DNA of 64,000 bases from assembly GCA_036725605.1 (NCBI GenBank), contig DAIMDW010000005.1, forward strand, positions 62,001 to 126,000. The letters are read 5' to 3'. The DNA is from CALBTQ01 sp036725605. Its GTDB lineage: Bacteria > Lernaellota > Lernaellaia > Lernaellales > Lernaellaceae. Position numbers and translations under genes: made by a program. This document shows, piece after piece, positions 16,944-27,015 of this stretch (position 1 is its first letter; each line of letters starts with the position of its first letter). The notes beneath the pieces were generated by a model. That model had not been told where the DNA came from, searched no databases, and saw nothing but the letters and a program-made list of their open reading frames with translations.

Positions 16944-18245
16944 ATGCGACGGATACCTCAATCCTATAAATTGCAGGCGTTGGACCGGGTGCTCATCGGA
17001 TTCGGGAGGGTTATTTCTCCGCAAATCCATCTGGAGATGACCTTCGACAGTCCGTTGAACGCCGAGCGTCTGGCCCGTGCGGTGGACCTGACGCTCGACG
17101 CCGAACCGGTGCTCGGCTGCCGCTACAAACGCTCCTGGTTTCGTCCGCGCTGGGTGCGCCTGCCGGTCGGGCAACGCAACGCCTTCGCGCTCACCGACGA
17201 CCCGGATGTCTATGCCGCCTTTCGCGACGCGGATTACGACGCCGAACACGGACCGCAAATCCGCGTGATGCTGCTGCGCCGCGACGGCCGCGACACGATG
17301 CTGCTCAAGGTCAACCACATGGTCGCCGATGGCGGCGGCGTCAAGGACATCGCCGAGGTGCTCGCCAACGTTTATCGCTCGCTGGCGCGCGACGCCTACT
17401 ATCGCCCGTCGCCCAACCACAACGGCTCGCGTAGCGCGTGGCAGATTTTCCGGCTGATCCCCCCGCGGCATTACCCGCGCCTGTACCTGGAACATCTGCG
17501 CCTGACGTTCAACAATCTGGTCCCGCGCGTCTCGCTGGTCGTGCCGATGAACGAGGGGCCCGTCGCCGTGCCGCGTTATGCCCGGCGACATCTCGACGCG
17601 CCGCTGGTCGCCCGCCTGAAGGAATACGGCCGCCGCTACGATGCGACGCTCAACGATATTCTGCTCACCGCGTTTTTGCGTGCTCTGGTCGGCTGGCAAA
17701 ACTGGGACGGGCGCAGCAACCTGCGCGCGCAATTCACCGTCGATTTCCGCCGCTACCTGCCCGAGGAGCGAGCGGTGAGCATTTGCAACCTCAGCGCCGT
17801 CGAGGGAATCAAGCTCGGTCGCGATCCGGGCGCGACGTTCGCCGACACGCTGGTGCGCATCGCCGGGCAAACGCGGCACAACAAAGGTTTCTGGCCCGGT
17901 CTGCGCCTGACCTTCGGCACGCTGTGGATGGCCAAGGTGCAGCCCGCCGGCATCCTGGTTCCCCTGTTGCGCGGACTGTTTCACCTGGGCATCAAAACGA
18001 GGAACATGGCGCCCGCGTTGACCAACATGGGCCCGATTCGTCCCGAGCGCGTGACCTTCGACGCCGCCCCGGCGCACGCCTGGTTGATTCCGCCGCCGGC
18101 CAAGCCGCGCGTGTTCATCGGCGGAGTGAGCGGCTACGCGGGGACGATCGACGTTTCCTTCGGTTATTATCCGGAAGCGATTTCGCCGGAGGCCATCGAG
18201 CGCTTTCTGGATCTGCTGCTCGCCGAACTGCCCGCCCAGGATTGA
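16944..18245 (+). CDS. Condensation-superfamily acyltransferase
   Basis: The 433-residue protein carries NHMVADGGG, a variant of the HHxxxDG catalytic motif of NRPS condensation domains, PapA-type and wax-ester-type acyltransferases; the second, catalytic His and the DG are kept. A second conserved region (FTVDFRRYLP, residues about 260-270) matches the DFG/DFR strand near the active-site tunnel in this superfamily. There is no carrier domain, signal peptide or strong membrane segment. It probably moves an acyl group between a thioester or lipid and a hydroxyl. The substrate cannot be read from context: the gene stands between a terminator and a sugar-catabolism-like operon. No clear ribosome-binding site is visible. 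Confidence 0.7.
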   Translation: MRRIPQSYKLQALDRVLIGFGRVISPQIHLEMTFDSPLNAERLARAVDLTLDAEPVLGCRYKRSWFRPRWVRLPVGQRNAFALTDDPDVYAAFRDADYDAEHGPQIRVMLLRRDGRDTMLLKVNHMVADGGGVKDIAEVLANVYRSLARDAYYRPSPNHNGSRSAWQIFRLIPPRHYPRLYLEHLRLTFNNLVPRVSLVVPMNEGPVAVPRYARRHLDAPLVARLKEYGRRYDATLNDILLTAFLRALVGWQNWDGRSNLRAQFTVDFRRYLPEERAVSICNLSAVEGIKLGRDPGATFADTLVRIAGQTRHNKGFWPGLRLTFGTLWMAKVQPAGILVPLLRGLFHLGIKTRNMAPALTNMGPIRPERVTFDAAPAHAWLIPPPAKPRVFIGGVSGYAGTIDVSFGYYPEAISPEAIERFLDLLLAELPAQD

Positions 18246-18395
18246 ATATCCGCCCTTTCGCCGCCCGTCTTGCTTGACGTTCGGAGCCGGTGGCTTATAC
18301 TTGCCCTGGCTTTCGAGCGCAACAAATAATCCGCCGCGTACCACGGATCGTCCGGCGCGGCTGTTCATGTTTTCCGCCAGCAAAAGGGGGCTCTC

Positions 18396-20282
18396 GTGGA
18401 TTTGGCCGTCTTGGAAACACAACGCTCCACCCGGGCGAAAGGTATCGCCGCCGCCGGCGGCATCGATGCGGCACTGGCCGCGGGCACGTTGCCGCGCGTG
18501 ATCGACACGACGCTCAGCGAGGCGCTGGTGCTCGGCCTGCTGCGGCAGAACGTGCGCAAGTTCGTCGTCATCCTCGGCCACGGCTCGACCGAAATCGGCG
18601 AGGTGCTGCGCGTGTACGAAGCCGAGGGTTTGCTCAAAACCTACCCGGTGCGCAACGAGGTCGAAGCGAGCCACGCGGCGTCCGCGCTGCGCTGGGTGAC
18701 CGGCGAAAAGGCTGCGGTCGTCACCTCAATCGGCCCCGGCGCGCTGCATGCGCTGGCCGGATCGCTGGTCGCGGCCAGCGACGGCCTGGGCGTGTGGTAC
18801 CTGTTCGGCGACGAGACCACCGAGGACGAAGGGCCGAACATGCAGCAGATTCCCAAGCACGAGCAGCACGGCTTTTTACGCCTGTGCGCGTCCATGGGCG
18901 AGGCCTACACGCTGCACACGCCCGGCGCGCTGTGCACGGCGTTGCAGCGCGGCCTGGCCTGCGTCGACGATCCGCATTTCGCCGGACCGTTTTTCCTATT
19001 GCTGCCGCTGAACACGCAGCCGGCGCGACTGAGCGCGTTCAATCTCGATGAACTGCCCGTCGGCCGGATGCCTCGGCGCGGACCGGCCGTCGACGAGCAA
19101 GCCTATCAAGCCGCCGCCGACGCGCTGGCCAAGGCCGAGCGTATCGTGGTGAAGGTCGGGGCCGGATGCGGCGAGGCGAGCGCGGAACTGGCCGAGTTCG
19201 TCGAACTGGTCGACGGCGTGACCGTGCTCAGCCCGCGGCTGTCCGGCGCGTTGCCCTACGCGCATGCGCGCAACATGCTGGTCGGCGGCTCGAAGGGCAC
19301 GATCTGCGGCAACTTCGCCATGGACGAGGCCGACCTGCTCGTGGCGATCGGTACGCGCGCGGTGTGCCAGTCCGATTCCTCGCGCACCGGCTATCCACTG
19401 GCGCAACGGGTGATCGCCATCAACACCGACGCACGCGACGCGCTGCACTACAACCGCACGACCGCGCTGGTCGGCGAGGCCGCGCCCACCTTGCGCAAAC
19501 TGATTGAGGTTTTGAAAACGCGCGGCGTGAGCGCGCCGGCGCAAGAATCGGCATGGCTGAAACGATGCACGGCGAAAAAGCGCGAGTGGGAAGCCTTTAA
19601 AGCCGAGCGCTATAATCAACCGACGCTGCCGGACCCGATTTTCGGCGAGGTGCTCACCCAGCCGGCGGCGATCAAGATCGTCACCGATCGCGCGCGGGCG
19701 CGGGATGCGTGTACGTTCTTCGACGCGGGCGACGTGCAGGCCAACGGCTTCCAGATCGTCGAGGACGAGCGCGTGGGCCGGACCTTCACCGAAACCGGCG
19801 CGAGCTACATGGGCTTTGCCGTCTCCGCGTTGCTGGCGACCGGCCTGACCGATAAGCCGTTTTACGGCGTGGCGCTGACCGGCGACGGCTCGTTCATGAT
19901 GAATCCGCAAATTCTGCTCGACGGCGTGCAGCACGGCGCGCAGGGCTGCATCGTGCTGCTGGACAACCGGCGCATGGCGGCGATTTCCTCGCTGCAGGTG
20001 GCGCAATACGGCAAGGATCATGCGACCAACGACCGTGTGTCGGTGGATTATCTCAAATTGGCGTCGGCGTTCCCCGGCGTGCTGGCGCTCGACGGCGGCC
20101 GTTCGCCCGAGGCGCTCAACACCGCGCTGGACAAGGCGTTTGCGCACCGGGGCCTGTCGTTGATTTACGTGCCGGTTTATTGGGGCGACGATCCGCTCGG
20201 CGGGCTGGGCGCTTTCGGACGCTGGAACGTGGGCAACTGGGTCGATGATGTTCAACAACTGCGACACAAGATTGGAATGTAA
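18396..20282 (+). CDS. Thiamine-diphosphate enzyme, acetolactate synthase/IolD-like
   Basis: The 628-residue protein has the three-domain plan of the acetolactate synthase/pyruvate decarboxylase family. The N-terminal domain has the activating Glu in VRNEVEASHAA and an IolD-like stretch (VVILGHGSTEIG). The central domain is Rossmann-like. The C-terminal ThDP/Mg site reads GDGSFMMNPQ with Asn in VLLDNRR. IolD, which cleaves a cyclic dione in inositol breakdown, is the closest group by pattern, but no other inositol genes are present. The GTG start at 18396 is preceded by AAAAGGGGG. The stop lies 3 bases before the aldehyde dehydrogenase start. A decarboxylase or C-C lyase acting on a 2-keto sugar acid is equally possible. 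Confidence 0.72.
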   Translation: MDLAVLETQRSTRAKGIAAAGGIDAALAAGTLPRVIDTTLSEALVLGLLRQNVRKFVVILGHGSTEIGEVLRVYEAEGLLKTYPVRNEVEASHAASALRWVTGEKAAVVTSIGPGALHALAGSLVAASDGLGVWYLFGDETTEDEGPNMQQIPKHEQHGFLRLCASMGEAYTLHTPGALCTALQRGLACVDDPHFAGPFFLLLPLNTQPARLSAFNLDELPVGRMPRRGPAVDEQAYQAAADALAKAERIVVKVGAGCGEASAELAEFVELVDGVTVLSPRLSGALPYAHARNMLVGGSKGTICGNFAMDEADLLVAIGTRAVCQSDSSRTGYPLAQRVIAINTDARDALHYNRTTALVGEAAPTLRKLIEVLKTRGVSAPAQESAWLKRCTAKKREWEAFKAERYNQPTLPDPIFGEVLTQPAAIKIVTDRARARDACTFFDAGDVQANGFQIVEDERVGRTFTETGASYMGFAVSALLATGLTDKPFYGVALTGDGSFMMNPQILLDGVQHGAQGCIVLLDNRRMAAISSLQVAQYGKDHATNDRVSVDYLKLASAFPGVLALDGGRSPEALNTALDKAFAHRGLSLIYVPVYWGDDPLGGLGAFGRWNVGNWVDDVQQLRHKIGM

Positions 20283-20285
20283 TCA

Positions 20286-21722
20286 ATGCGGGTACCCAAC
20301 CAACTGCTCATCAACGGACATTGGAAAGATGCGGCCGACGGACGGCGCATCGATGTGATCGATCCGGCGACCGAAGAGGCGGTCGACTCGGTGCCGGCCG
20401 CGACGCCGGCGGACATCGACGAGGCGCTGGCATCGGCCGCGGCCGGCTGGCGCGTCTGGCGCGAAACCGACGCCTGGACGCGTAGCGCGACCGTGCGGCG
20501 CATCGCGACGGTTCTGCGCGAGCATACCGACGAGATCGCCCGTGTGCTGACCGAGGAGCAGGGCAAGCCCCTGGCCGAGGCGCGCGGCGAATTGGCGGCC
20601 ACGGCCGATCAGTTCGACTGGTACGCCGACGAGGCGCGGCGCATTTACGGCCGCATGATCGACGGACATTCGCGGGCGCATCGTCTGATGGTCATCCGCC
20701 AGCCGGTGGGCCCGGTCGCCGCGTTCAGCCCGTGGAATTTCCCCGCGCTGCTGGCGGCGCGCAAAGTCGCTCCGGCGCTGGCGGCCGGGTGTTCGGTGAT
20801 TCTCAAGCCGGCGATCGAAGCGCCGCGCACCGGCATGTTCCTGGCGTTGGCCGCACAGGAGGCCGGCGTGCCGGCGGGCGTGTTCAACGTGCTGACCGGC
20901 CCGTCGGGGATGATCAGCGAGCGGCTGATTCGCTCGGACGTGATCCGCAAGGTGACGCTGACCGGCTCGGTGCCGGTGGGGCAGCAGTTGTTGCACCTGG
21001 CCGCCGAGGGCATCAAATCGGTAACGATGGAACTGGGCGGCCACTCGCCGGTGCTCGTGTTCGCCGACGCGGACGTCGAGGCGGCGGCGGAAACCTGTGC
21101 GCTCGCCAAGTTCCGCAACAACGGCCAGGTGTGCATCGCGGCCAGCCGCTTTTACGTGCAGGAAAACGTGATCGACCGTTTCACCAAGCGGTTCGTCGAG
21201 GTGGCGCAGTCGTTGAAGATCGGCGACGGGCGCGCGGAAGGCACGCAGATCGGCCCGTTGACCAATCAAAGGCGCGTCGACGCCACCCAGGCGCTGGTCG
21301 ACGACGCGGTGGGCAAGGGCGCGCGGGTGGCTTACGGCGGCAAGCGGCCCGACGGCTTCGCGCGCGGCTATTTCTACCTGCCCACCGTGCTGACCGGCGT
21401 GGACGTTTCGATGGACATCATGACCGAAGAGCCGTTCTGCCCGATCGCGCCGATCGCGCCGTTCACCGATTTGGACGACGCGCTGGCCAAGGCGAACGCC
21501 TCGCAGTTCGGTCTGGCGGGCTACGTGTTCACCGACAACACGCGCACGGCGTTCCTGGCGTCCGAAGGGCTGGACGTGGGCATGATCGGCGTGAACAACC
21601 TGGTGATCGCCGCGGCGGAGATCCCCTTCGGCGGCGTGAAGATGTCCGGCTACGGGCGCGAGGGCGGCAGCGAGGGCATCGAGTATTACACCGTCGCCAA
21701 GTACATCAACTTCAAATTGTAG
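20286..21722 (+). CDS. NAD(P)-dependent aldehyde dehydrogenase
   Basis: The 478-residue enzyme is a full-length class of succinate-semialdehyde/2,5-dioxovalerate dehydrogenases. It has the cofactor-binding FSPWNFPALL and TGSVPVGQQL, the general base Glu in MELGGHSPVL and the catalytic Cys in NNGQVCIAASR. It oxidises an aldehyde to a carboxylate with NAD(P)+. Its place between a ThDP enzyme and a dehydratase points to the last step of a sugar-acid or polyol route, as 2-ketoglutarate semialdehyde dehydrogenase does in non-phosphorylating pentose pathways. That role is inference. Gaps of 3 and 9 bases on either side indicate one operon. Confidence 0.88.
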   Translation: MRVPNQLLINGHWKDAADGRRIDVIDPATEEAVDSVPAATPADIDEALASAAAGWRVWRETDAWTRSATVRRIATVLREHTDEIARVLTEEQGKPLAEARGELAATADQFDWYADEARRIYGRMIDGHSRAHRLMVIRQPVGPVAAFSPWNFPALLAARKVAPALAAGCSVILKPAIEAPRTGMFLALAAQEAGVPAGVFNVLTGPSGMISERLIRSDVIRKVTLTGSVPVGQQLLHLAAEGIKSVTMELGGHSPVLVFADADVEAAAETCALAKFRNNGQVCIAASRFYVQENVIDRFTKRFVEVAQSLKIGDGRAEGTQIGPLTNQRRVDATQALVDDAVGKGARVAYGGKRPDGFARGYFYLPTVLTGVDVSMDIMTEEPFCPIAPIAPFTDLDDALAKANASQFGLAGYVFTDNTRTAFLASEGLDVGMIGVNNLVIAAAEIPFGGVKMSGYGREGGSEGIEYYTVAKYINFKL

Positions 21723-21731
21723 AGGAACACG

Positions 21732-23429
21732 ATGAGCGACGAGCGCAAAGGGATGTATCGCAACCTGACCGCGTACGGCGATTGGGAATTTTCCAAATAC
21801 ATGCGCCGCGCGTTTCTCGCCTCGATGGGCGTGGACGCGCACGACATCGACCGGCCGATCATCGGCATCGTGGACACTTCGTCGGATTACGTCACCTGCC
21901 ATCGGCAGATGCCCGAGCTGGTGCAGGCCGTCAAACGCGGCGTGCTGGAAGCGGGCGGACTGCCCATGGCTTTCCCGACGATTTCGCTGCACGAGATTTT
22001 CACCTCGCCCACGACGATGCTCTTTCGCAACCTGATGGCGATGGACGTCGAAGAGATGATCGGCGCGCAGCCGATGGACGCGGTGGTCGTGCTCGGCGGC
22101 TGCGACAAAACCGTGCCGGCCGTGCTGATGGGCGCGACCTCGGCCGATCTGCCCGCCGCGGCGGTGCTGACCGGGCCGATGTACGCCGGGCGCTGGCGCG
22201 GCGAGCGGCTGGGTGCGTGCACCGACTGCCGCCGCAACTGGGCGCGCTATCGCGCGGGCGAATTGACCGACGAGGAAATCGTCGAAATCGAACGCAACCT
22301 CTGTCCGACCGGCGGCACGTGCCTGGTGATGGGCACCGCCTCGACGATGGCCTGCCTGACCGAAGCGCTGGGTTTGATGATGCCCGGCGGCGCGGCCCCG
22401 CCGCTGCCCACCGGCGAACGGTTACGGCAGGCGACGATCACCGGGCGGCGCATCGTCGCGATGGCGAAAAGCCCGCTGACGCCCAAGCGCATTCTCACCC
22501 GCGAGGCCTTCGAAAACGCGATCACCGTGCTGATCGCTCTGGGCGGCTCGACCAACGCGATCATCCACCTGACCGCGCTGGCCCGGCGCGCGGGGCTGAC
22601 GTTGACCCTGGACGATTTTCAGCGCATCAGTGAGCGCGTGCCGCTGCTGGTCGACTGCAAGCCGGCGGGCAAGGGGTACATGGAGGATCTGTACTACGCG
22701 GGCGGCGTGCCGGTGTTGCTCAAGGAACTCGCGCCGCTGCTGCATCTGGACACGGTGGGCATTACCGGCCGGCCGTTGGGCGAGTTGCTGGCGGATGTCG
22801 AGGCGCCCGGCGCGTGGCAGGATACGATCCGCACGCTCGCCGCGCCGCTGGGGCCGACCGGTTCGCTGACCACGCTGCGCGGCAGTCTCGCCCCCGACGG
22901 CGCGGTGATCAAAAGCGCGGCCGCGTCGGCGCAGCTGAAAAAACATTGCGGGCCGGCGGCGGTGTTCACGTCGCCGGAGGACGTGGCCGAGCGCATCGAC
23001 GATCCGTCGTTGGCGCTTACGCCCGAGCACGTGCTGGTCATGCAGTACGGCGGACCGATCGCCGCGGGCATGCCCGAGGCCGGCGCGCTGCCGATTCCGC
23101 GTTACCTGGCCGAACAGGGCGTGAAGGACATGGTGCGCGTTTCCGACGCGCGCATGAGCGGCACGGCGTACGGCACGATCGTGCTGCATTGCGCGCCCGA
23201 GGCCGCCGCGGGCGGTCCGCTGGCGCTGGTGCGCGACGGCGATCTGATCGAGTTGGATGTCGACGAGCGCCGCATCGATTTGCTGGTCGAGCAGAGCGTG
23301 CTGGCCGAACGCCGCAACGCCTGGACGCCGCCGGTGTTGCCGTCGCGCGGGTATCGCCGCTTGCACGCGCAACACGTGCTGCAAGCCGATTTGGGCGCGG
23401 ATCTGGATTTTCTGGCTGAGGAAGAATAA
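21732..23429 (+). CDS. IlvD/Edd-family Fe-S dehydratase, sugar-acid type likely
   Basis: The 565-residue protein has the cluster cysteines of the family in GGCDKTVPA, CTDCRRNW and PTGGTCLVMGTA, and MPGGAAPP near the substrate site. The family includes dihydroxy-acid dehydratase, phosphogluconate dehydratase and pentonate dehydratases. The neighbours (ThDP enzyme, aldehyde dehydrogenase) and absence of ilvB, ilvC or ilvE favour a sugar-acid dehydratase that makes a 2-keto-3-deoxy acid. A GAGG-type ribosome-binding site lies in the 9-bp gap before the ATG. It is the last gene of its operon and converges on the large kinase gene 14 bases away. Confidence 0.83.
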   Translation: MSDERKGMYRNLTAYGDWEFSKYMRRAFLASMGVDAHDIDRPIIGIVDTSSDYVTCHRQMPELVQAVKRGVLEAGGLPMAFPTISLHEIFTSPTTMLFRNLMAMDVEEMIGAQPMDAVVVLGGCDKTVPAVLMGATSADLPAAAVLTGPMYAGRWRGERLGACTDCRRNWARYRAGELTDEEIVEIERNLCPTGGTCLVMGTASTMACLTEALGLMMPGGAAPPLPTGERLRQATITGRRIVAMAKSPLTPKRILTREAFENAITVLIALGGSTNAIIHLTALARRAGLTLTLDDFQRISERVPLLVDCKPAGKGYMEDLYYAGGVPVLLKELAPLLHLDTVGITGRPLGELLADVEAPGAWQDTIRTLAAPLGPTGSLTTLRGSLAPDGAVIKSAAASAQLKKHCGPAAVFTSPEDVAERIDDPSLALTPEHVLVMQYGGPIAAGMPEAGALPIPRYLAEQGVKDMVRVSDARMSGTAYGTIVLHCAPEAAAGGPLALVRDGDLIELDVDERRIDLLVEQSVLAERRNAWTPPVLPSRGYRRLHAQHVLQADLGADLDFLAEEE

Positions 23430-23443
23430 CGAGTCTTCGCGGC

Positions 23444-26400
23444 TTATTTATCCAGCGTCTCGCGCACCTTGGCGATGAACGCGTTGAGGACAAACGGCTT
23501 CTGCAAAAAGTTCATTCCCTTTTCCAACACGCCGTGCTGCGCGATGACGTCGGCCGTGTAGCCGGAAATGAACAACACCTTCATTTGCGGCTTGAGCCGG
23601 TGCAGTTGCTCGTACAAGGTCCGGCCGTTCATTTGCGGCATGATGACGTCGGTGACCAGCAGGTCGATTTCGGCCAGCGATCGTTTCGCCAGCAACAACG
23701 CCTCGGCGCCGTTCTCGGCGGTCAGCACCTTGTAGCCGGAATGCTCCAGCACCTTGACGGCCAGGTCGCGCACCATTTGCTCGTCTTCCACCAGCAAGAT
23801 CGTCTCCGATCCGCGATGGATCATGCGTTGCGGCGTGACGGTGATGTCCTCTTCCGGCGCGGTTTCCTCCGGGAAAAAAATGCTGAACATCGAGCCGCGA
23901 TTCATCTCGCTGTCGACTTTAATGAAGCCGCCGTTCTGTTTGACGATGCCGTAGATGGTCGCCAGGCCCAGACCGCTGCCCTTGTCCTTGCTTTTGGTCG
24001 TGAAAAACGGCTCGAAAATCAGTTTGAGATGTTCCGGATCGATGCCCTTGCCGTTGTCCAACACGGATAGAACGATGAAATTGCCCGCCGAAACCTCCGG
24101 ATTCGACGCCAGTTCCTGCACGGAAACCGGCGTTTCTTCGGTGGAAATAATCAGCCGCCCGCCGTCGGGCATGGCGTCGCGGGCGTTGACCACCAAATTG
24201 ATCAGCACCTGGTTGAATTGCCCCGGATCGATTTTAATACGCCCGACGTTGGGGGACAGTTGGAACGAGCATTGGATATCTTCGCCGATGATGCGCGTCA
24301 GCATTTTGCGCGATTGCTCGATGATCCGATTGATGTTGATCACCCGGGGTGAAATCATCTGTTTGCGACTGAACGCCAACAATTGCTGGGTCAGCATGGC
24401 GGCACGGTCGGCGGCGCTTTTGATTTCCTGGATGTCCGTGTGCAGCGGATCGTCTTCGGTGATCCTGTCCATCGCCAGCTCGGTATAACCGAGGATGCCG
24501 GTGAGAATGTTGTTGAAGTCGTGCGCCACGCCGCCGGCGAGTCGACCGATGGCCTCCATTTTCTGCGATTGCGCCAGTTGCGTTTCCAGTTCGCTCCGCC
24601 GTTTTTCCGCTTTGCGTTTGTCGGTGATGTCGCGCAACATCGCCAGCACGGCGTTTACCTGTCCGTCCTGGGTAATCAACGTGGAGAACAATTCCATCGT
24701 GCGCAATTCGCCGTCCGGTCGCGTGACGATCACCTCCAACGGATCGAGGTTCCCTTGGGCCAGGAGGGAGTTCCAACTCGATTGTTGATATTCCGTCGTG
24801 TCGTGTTGGAAAATCCCCAGTTCCAGCCAATGTCGGCCGATCATTTTTTCACGCGGCAAACCCAAAGCGCGCGGCGCCATCTGATTGCAATCCAGAATGA
24901 TGCCCTGGTTGTCGTAGAGAAGGGTTACTTCGGGCGAGGCGTCAAAGAGGGTGCGGTATTTTTGCTCGCTTTGGCGCAAGGTCGTTTCGGCCATTTTCCG
25001 CTCGCTGATGTCGCGCATGATCGTGGCGATCGCCGTGGGTTCGCCCGTCTGCTTGGAGCGAAGCAGCATGGTGGAGATGTCCATCGTGATCGCTTCGCCC
25101 GTTTTTTGATGCAACAAAGGGCCCTCGCCACGCCAGAAGCCTTGCGACAACATGGCGGTCATGACCTCCGCGGCCAGGTCTTCGCGTTCATCCAGCGGCA
25201 TGAATTGATTGATGTCCATCTGCGCGAACGAGGTCTTCGATTCCAAACCCGTGAGCCGCATGCCGGCTTCGTTGATGTAGATGATGCGTCCGCTCAATTC
25301 GGCAATGCCGATGAAATCGTTGTTGTGATCGATAAGCGAAATGAGTTGCTCGCGTTCCCTTTCCGCAATTTTAACCTGTCGCAGATCCGTAATGACGGCA
25401 AAGGATCCCGTGTAACTGCCGTTATCGGCGAACATGGCCCGGGGCGAGACAAGGAACGAGACGGGATTGCCCTGTTTGTCGACCGTCTCGATCTCGTAGG
25501 GCGAGTTGTCTCCATCGCGACGGTTGGTCAATTGCGTGCGAATCAAATCGGCGGTTTTGTCCGGAAACAAACCGTAGATGGATTTGTCCTTCACCTCGTC
25601 GCCGGTAAACCCCATCATCACGTGCAATTGCTCGTTGGCGTACCGGATGACGTCGTGATCGTCGACAATCAGGAATCCTTCGTTCATGGTTTCCAGCAGG
25701 TTGCGATAGCGGGCTTCGCTATCGCGCAACGCCCGTTCCGACGCGCGCCGGCGGCGCAGATTGTTGAGCAGGACAACGATGATTCCCGACTGCACGATGA
25801 GGAAGGCGAGAACCGAGAGAATGAAATTTCGATAGCGACTCAAGACCGACACATGTCTGAAATGAACCACGGAATTTTCCGGCAACAACGAGTGGTTGAT
25901 CCGCCAGCGCCGTAGTTGACGGCTGTCGAACATATACAGGCTGGGGCTGGCGCGCCTGATCGGAATGGCTTGGGGAGGCTCGCCGGCCAGAATCCGGCGG
26001 GCGATCGACACGATTTCCATTCCTTGTGTGTAGCCGCTGTTGAGCTTGCCGCCGACGATGCCGTGATCCAGCCAGAGGTCGGACAAGCCGTACATCGGCG
26101 CGGAGGCCGCCTGGCTGATTTGTTCGGCCGCCTGATTGGGATCGTAGTATTCATTTTCGCCATCGCGCATCCACATGGTCAGCAGGATCGCGCTGTCGGG
26201 GGTCAAGACGGCCACCTCGTTCAGCAGATCGCGCATGGACATCTGCCGACCGTCGAGAAACGTAAAGGTGAGCAAGGGGAAAAACTGCGCCGCCTCTTCC
26301 ACACTGAGCCGCTGGGACATGCCGGTCGGCGTATTGTCCTGAATGACATAGATTTGCGTGGTCTTCGGTTGCAGACGAAGGATCAACTCGATGGTCGGGC

Positions 26401-26854
26401 GCGGATCCATCCGGTCGACGAACCCGGTGATGTACGGCTTTTCCTCCTGCAACGACAGGCTGAGATGATCGACTCCCGTGACCACCACGGGGACGCCGGA
26501 AAAGAGCATGTCGTAGTACTTATCCAAAAAATTGTACGCCCCGTCGTCGAAGGCGAGAATCAGGTCGATCTTTTTCTGCGAGTATTTCGTTTGCAGCAAC
26601 CGGTACATATTGTCCTGGATCAACTCCAGCGGATGCCGCTTGGTGTCGAGGTATTCGATAATTACGTCGTATTTGCCGGCGAAGGCTTCCTGAACGGCCT
26701 GCATCTGATTGTCGGACCAGAAATACCCTCGATGATAGGAGTTGATGACCAATATTGTCGGTTGATGAGGTTCGTTGGCGAGAGCTGAAAGTGGAAATAA
26801 TAGAAGAATGCCAAACGTAAGAAGTAAAGCTAATTTGTAATATTGGTTGTTCAT
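23444..26854 (-). CDS. Hybrid histidine kinase with periplasmic substrate-binding-like sensor
   Basis: The 1136-residue protein starts with a signal peptide (LALLLTFGILLLFPLSALA). A periplasmic domain of about 300 residues follows, like the ABC-type substrate-binding fold seen in sensor kinases (TILVINSYHRGYFWSD, LILAFDDGAYNF). Next come one transmembrane helix near 340-360, three PAS domains, HisKA with His in GVAHDFNNILTG, a HATPase (DNGKGI, GSGLGLATI) and a C-terminal receiver with Asp in LLVTDVIMPQMNG. I place the start at the ATG where the signal peptide begins; a GTG 27 bases upstream would add nine residues. No dedicated response regulator or transporter is adjacent. The ligand is unknown. 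Confidence 0.88.
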   Translation of the reverse strand: MNNQYYKLALLLTFGILLLFPLSALANEPHQPTILVINSYHRGYFWSDNQMQAVQEAFAGKYDVIIEYLDTKRHPLELIQDNMYRLLQTKYSQKKIDLILAFDDGAYNFLDKYYDMLFSGVPVVVTGVDHLSLSLQEEKPYITGFVDRMDPRPTIELILRLQPKTTQIYVIQDNTPTGMSQRLSVEEAAQFFPLLTFTFLDGRQMSMRDLLNEVAVLTPDSAILLTMWMRDGENEYYDPNQAAEQISQAASAPMYGLSDLWLDHGIVGGKLNSGYTQGMEIVSIARRILAGEPPQAIPIRRASPSLYMFDSRQLRRWRINHSLLPENSVVHFRHVSVLSRYRNFILSVLAFLIVQSGIIVVLLNNLRRRRASERALRDSEARYRNLLETMNEGFLIVDDHDVIRYANEQLHVMMGFTGDEVKDKSIYGLFPDKTADLIRTQLTNRRDGDNSPYEIETVDKQGNPVSFLVSPRAMFADNGSYTGSFAVITDLRQVKIAEREREQLISLIDHNNDFIGIAELSGRIIYINEAGMRLTGLESKTSFAQMDINQFMPLDEREDLAAEVMTAMLSQGFWRGEGPLLHQKTGEAITMDISTMLLRSKQTGEPTAIATIMRDISERKMAETTLRQSEQKYRTLFDASPEVTLLYDNQGIILDCNQMAPRALGLPREKMIGRHWLELGIFQHDTTEYQQSSWNSLLAQGNLDPLEVIVTRPDGELRTMELFSTLITQDGQVNAVLAMLRDITDKRKAEKRRSELETQLAQSQKMEAIGRLAGGVAHDFNNILTGILGYTELAMDRITEDDPLHTDIQEIKSAADRAAMLTQQLLAFSRKQMISPRVININRIIEQSRKMLTRIIGEDIQCSFQLSPNVGRIKIDPGQFNQVLINLVVNARDAMPDGGRLIISTEETPVSVQELASNPEVSAGNFIVLSVLDNGKGIDPEHLKLIFEPFFTTKSKDKGSGLGLATIYGIVKQNGGFIKVDSEMNRGSMFSIFFPEETAPEEDITVTPQRMIHRGSETILLVEDEQMVRDLAVKVLEHSGYKVLTAENGAEALLLAKRSLAEIDLLVTDVIMPQMNGRTLYEQLHRLKPQMKVLFISGYTADVIAQHGVLEKGMNFLQKPFVLNAFIAKVRETLDK

Positions 26855-27015
26855 ACGCCCGGTCCAAATTTTAATAGGCACATCCGATACCTGTTGTGTT
26901 TGTCCACGTCCTCCGTTGTGCCGAAAGTGCTTAATAGTCTATCGGTTCCATCTGAAGAAAGATAAACAAATAATTTGAAAATTCCCGCAGGATCAACCCA
27001 CTTGGAGGCTGACGG

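Noticed and set aside
15708..18674. 988-codon open frame on the minus strand
   Set aside because: It is antisense to well-supported signalling and acyltransferase genes, has biased composition (rich in Arg, His, Gln, Val) and no domain. It is a shadow frame of GC-rich DNA.
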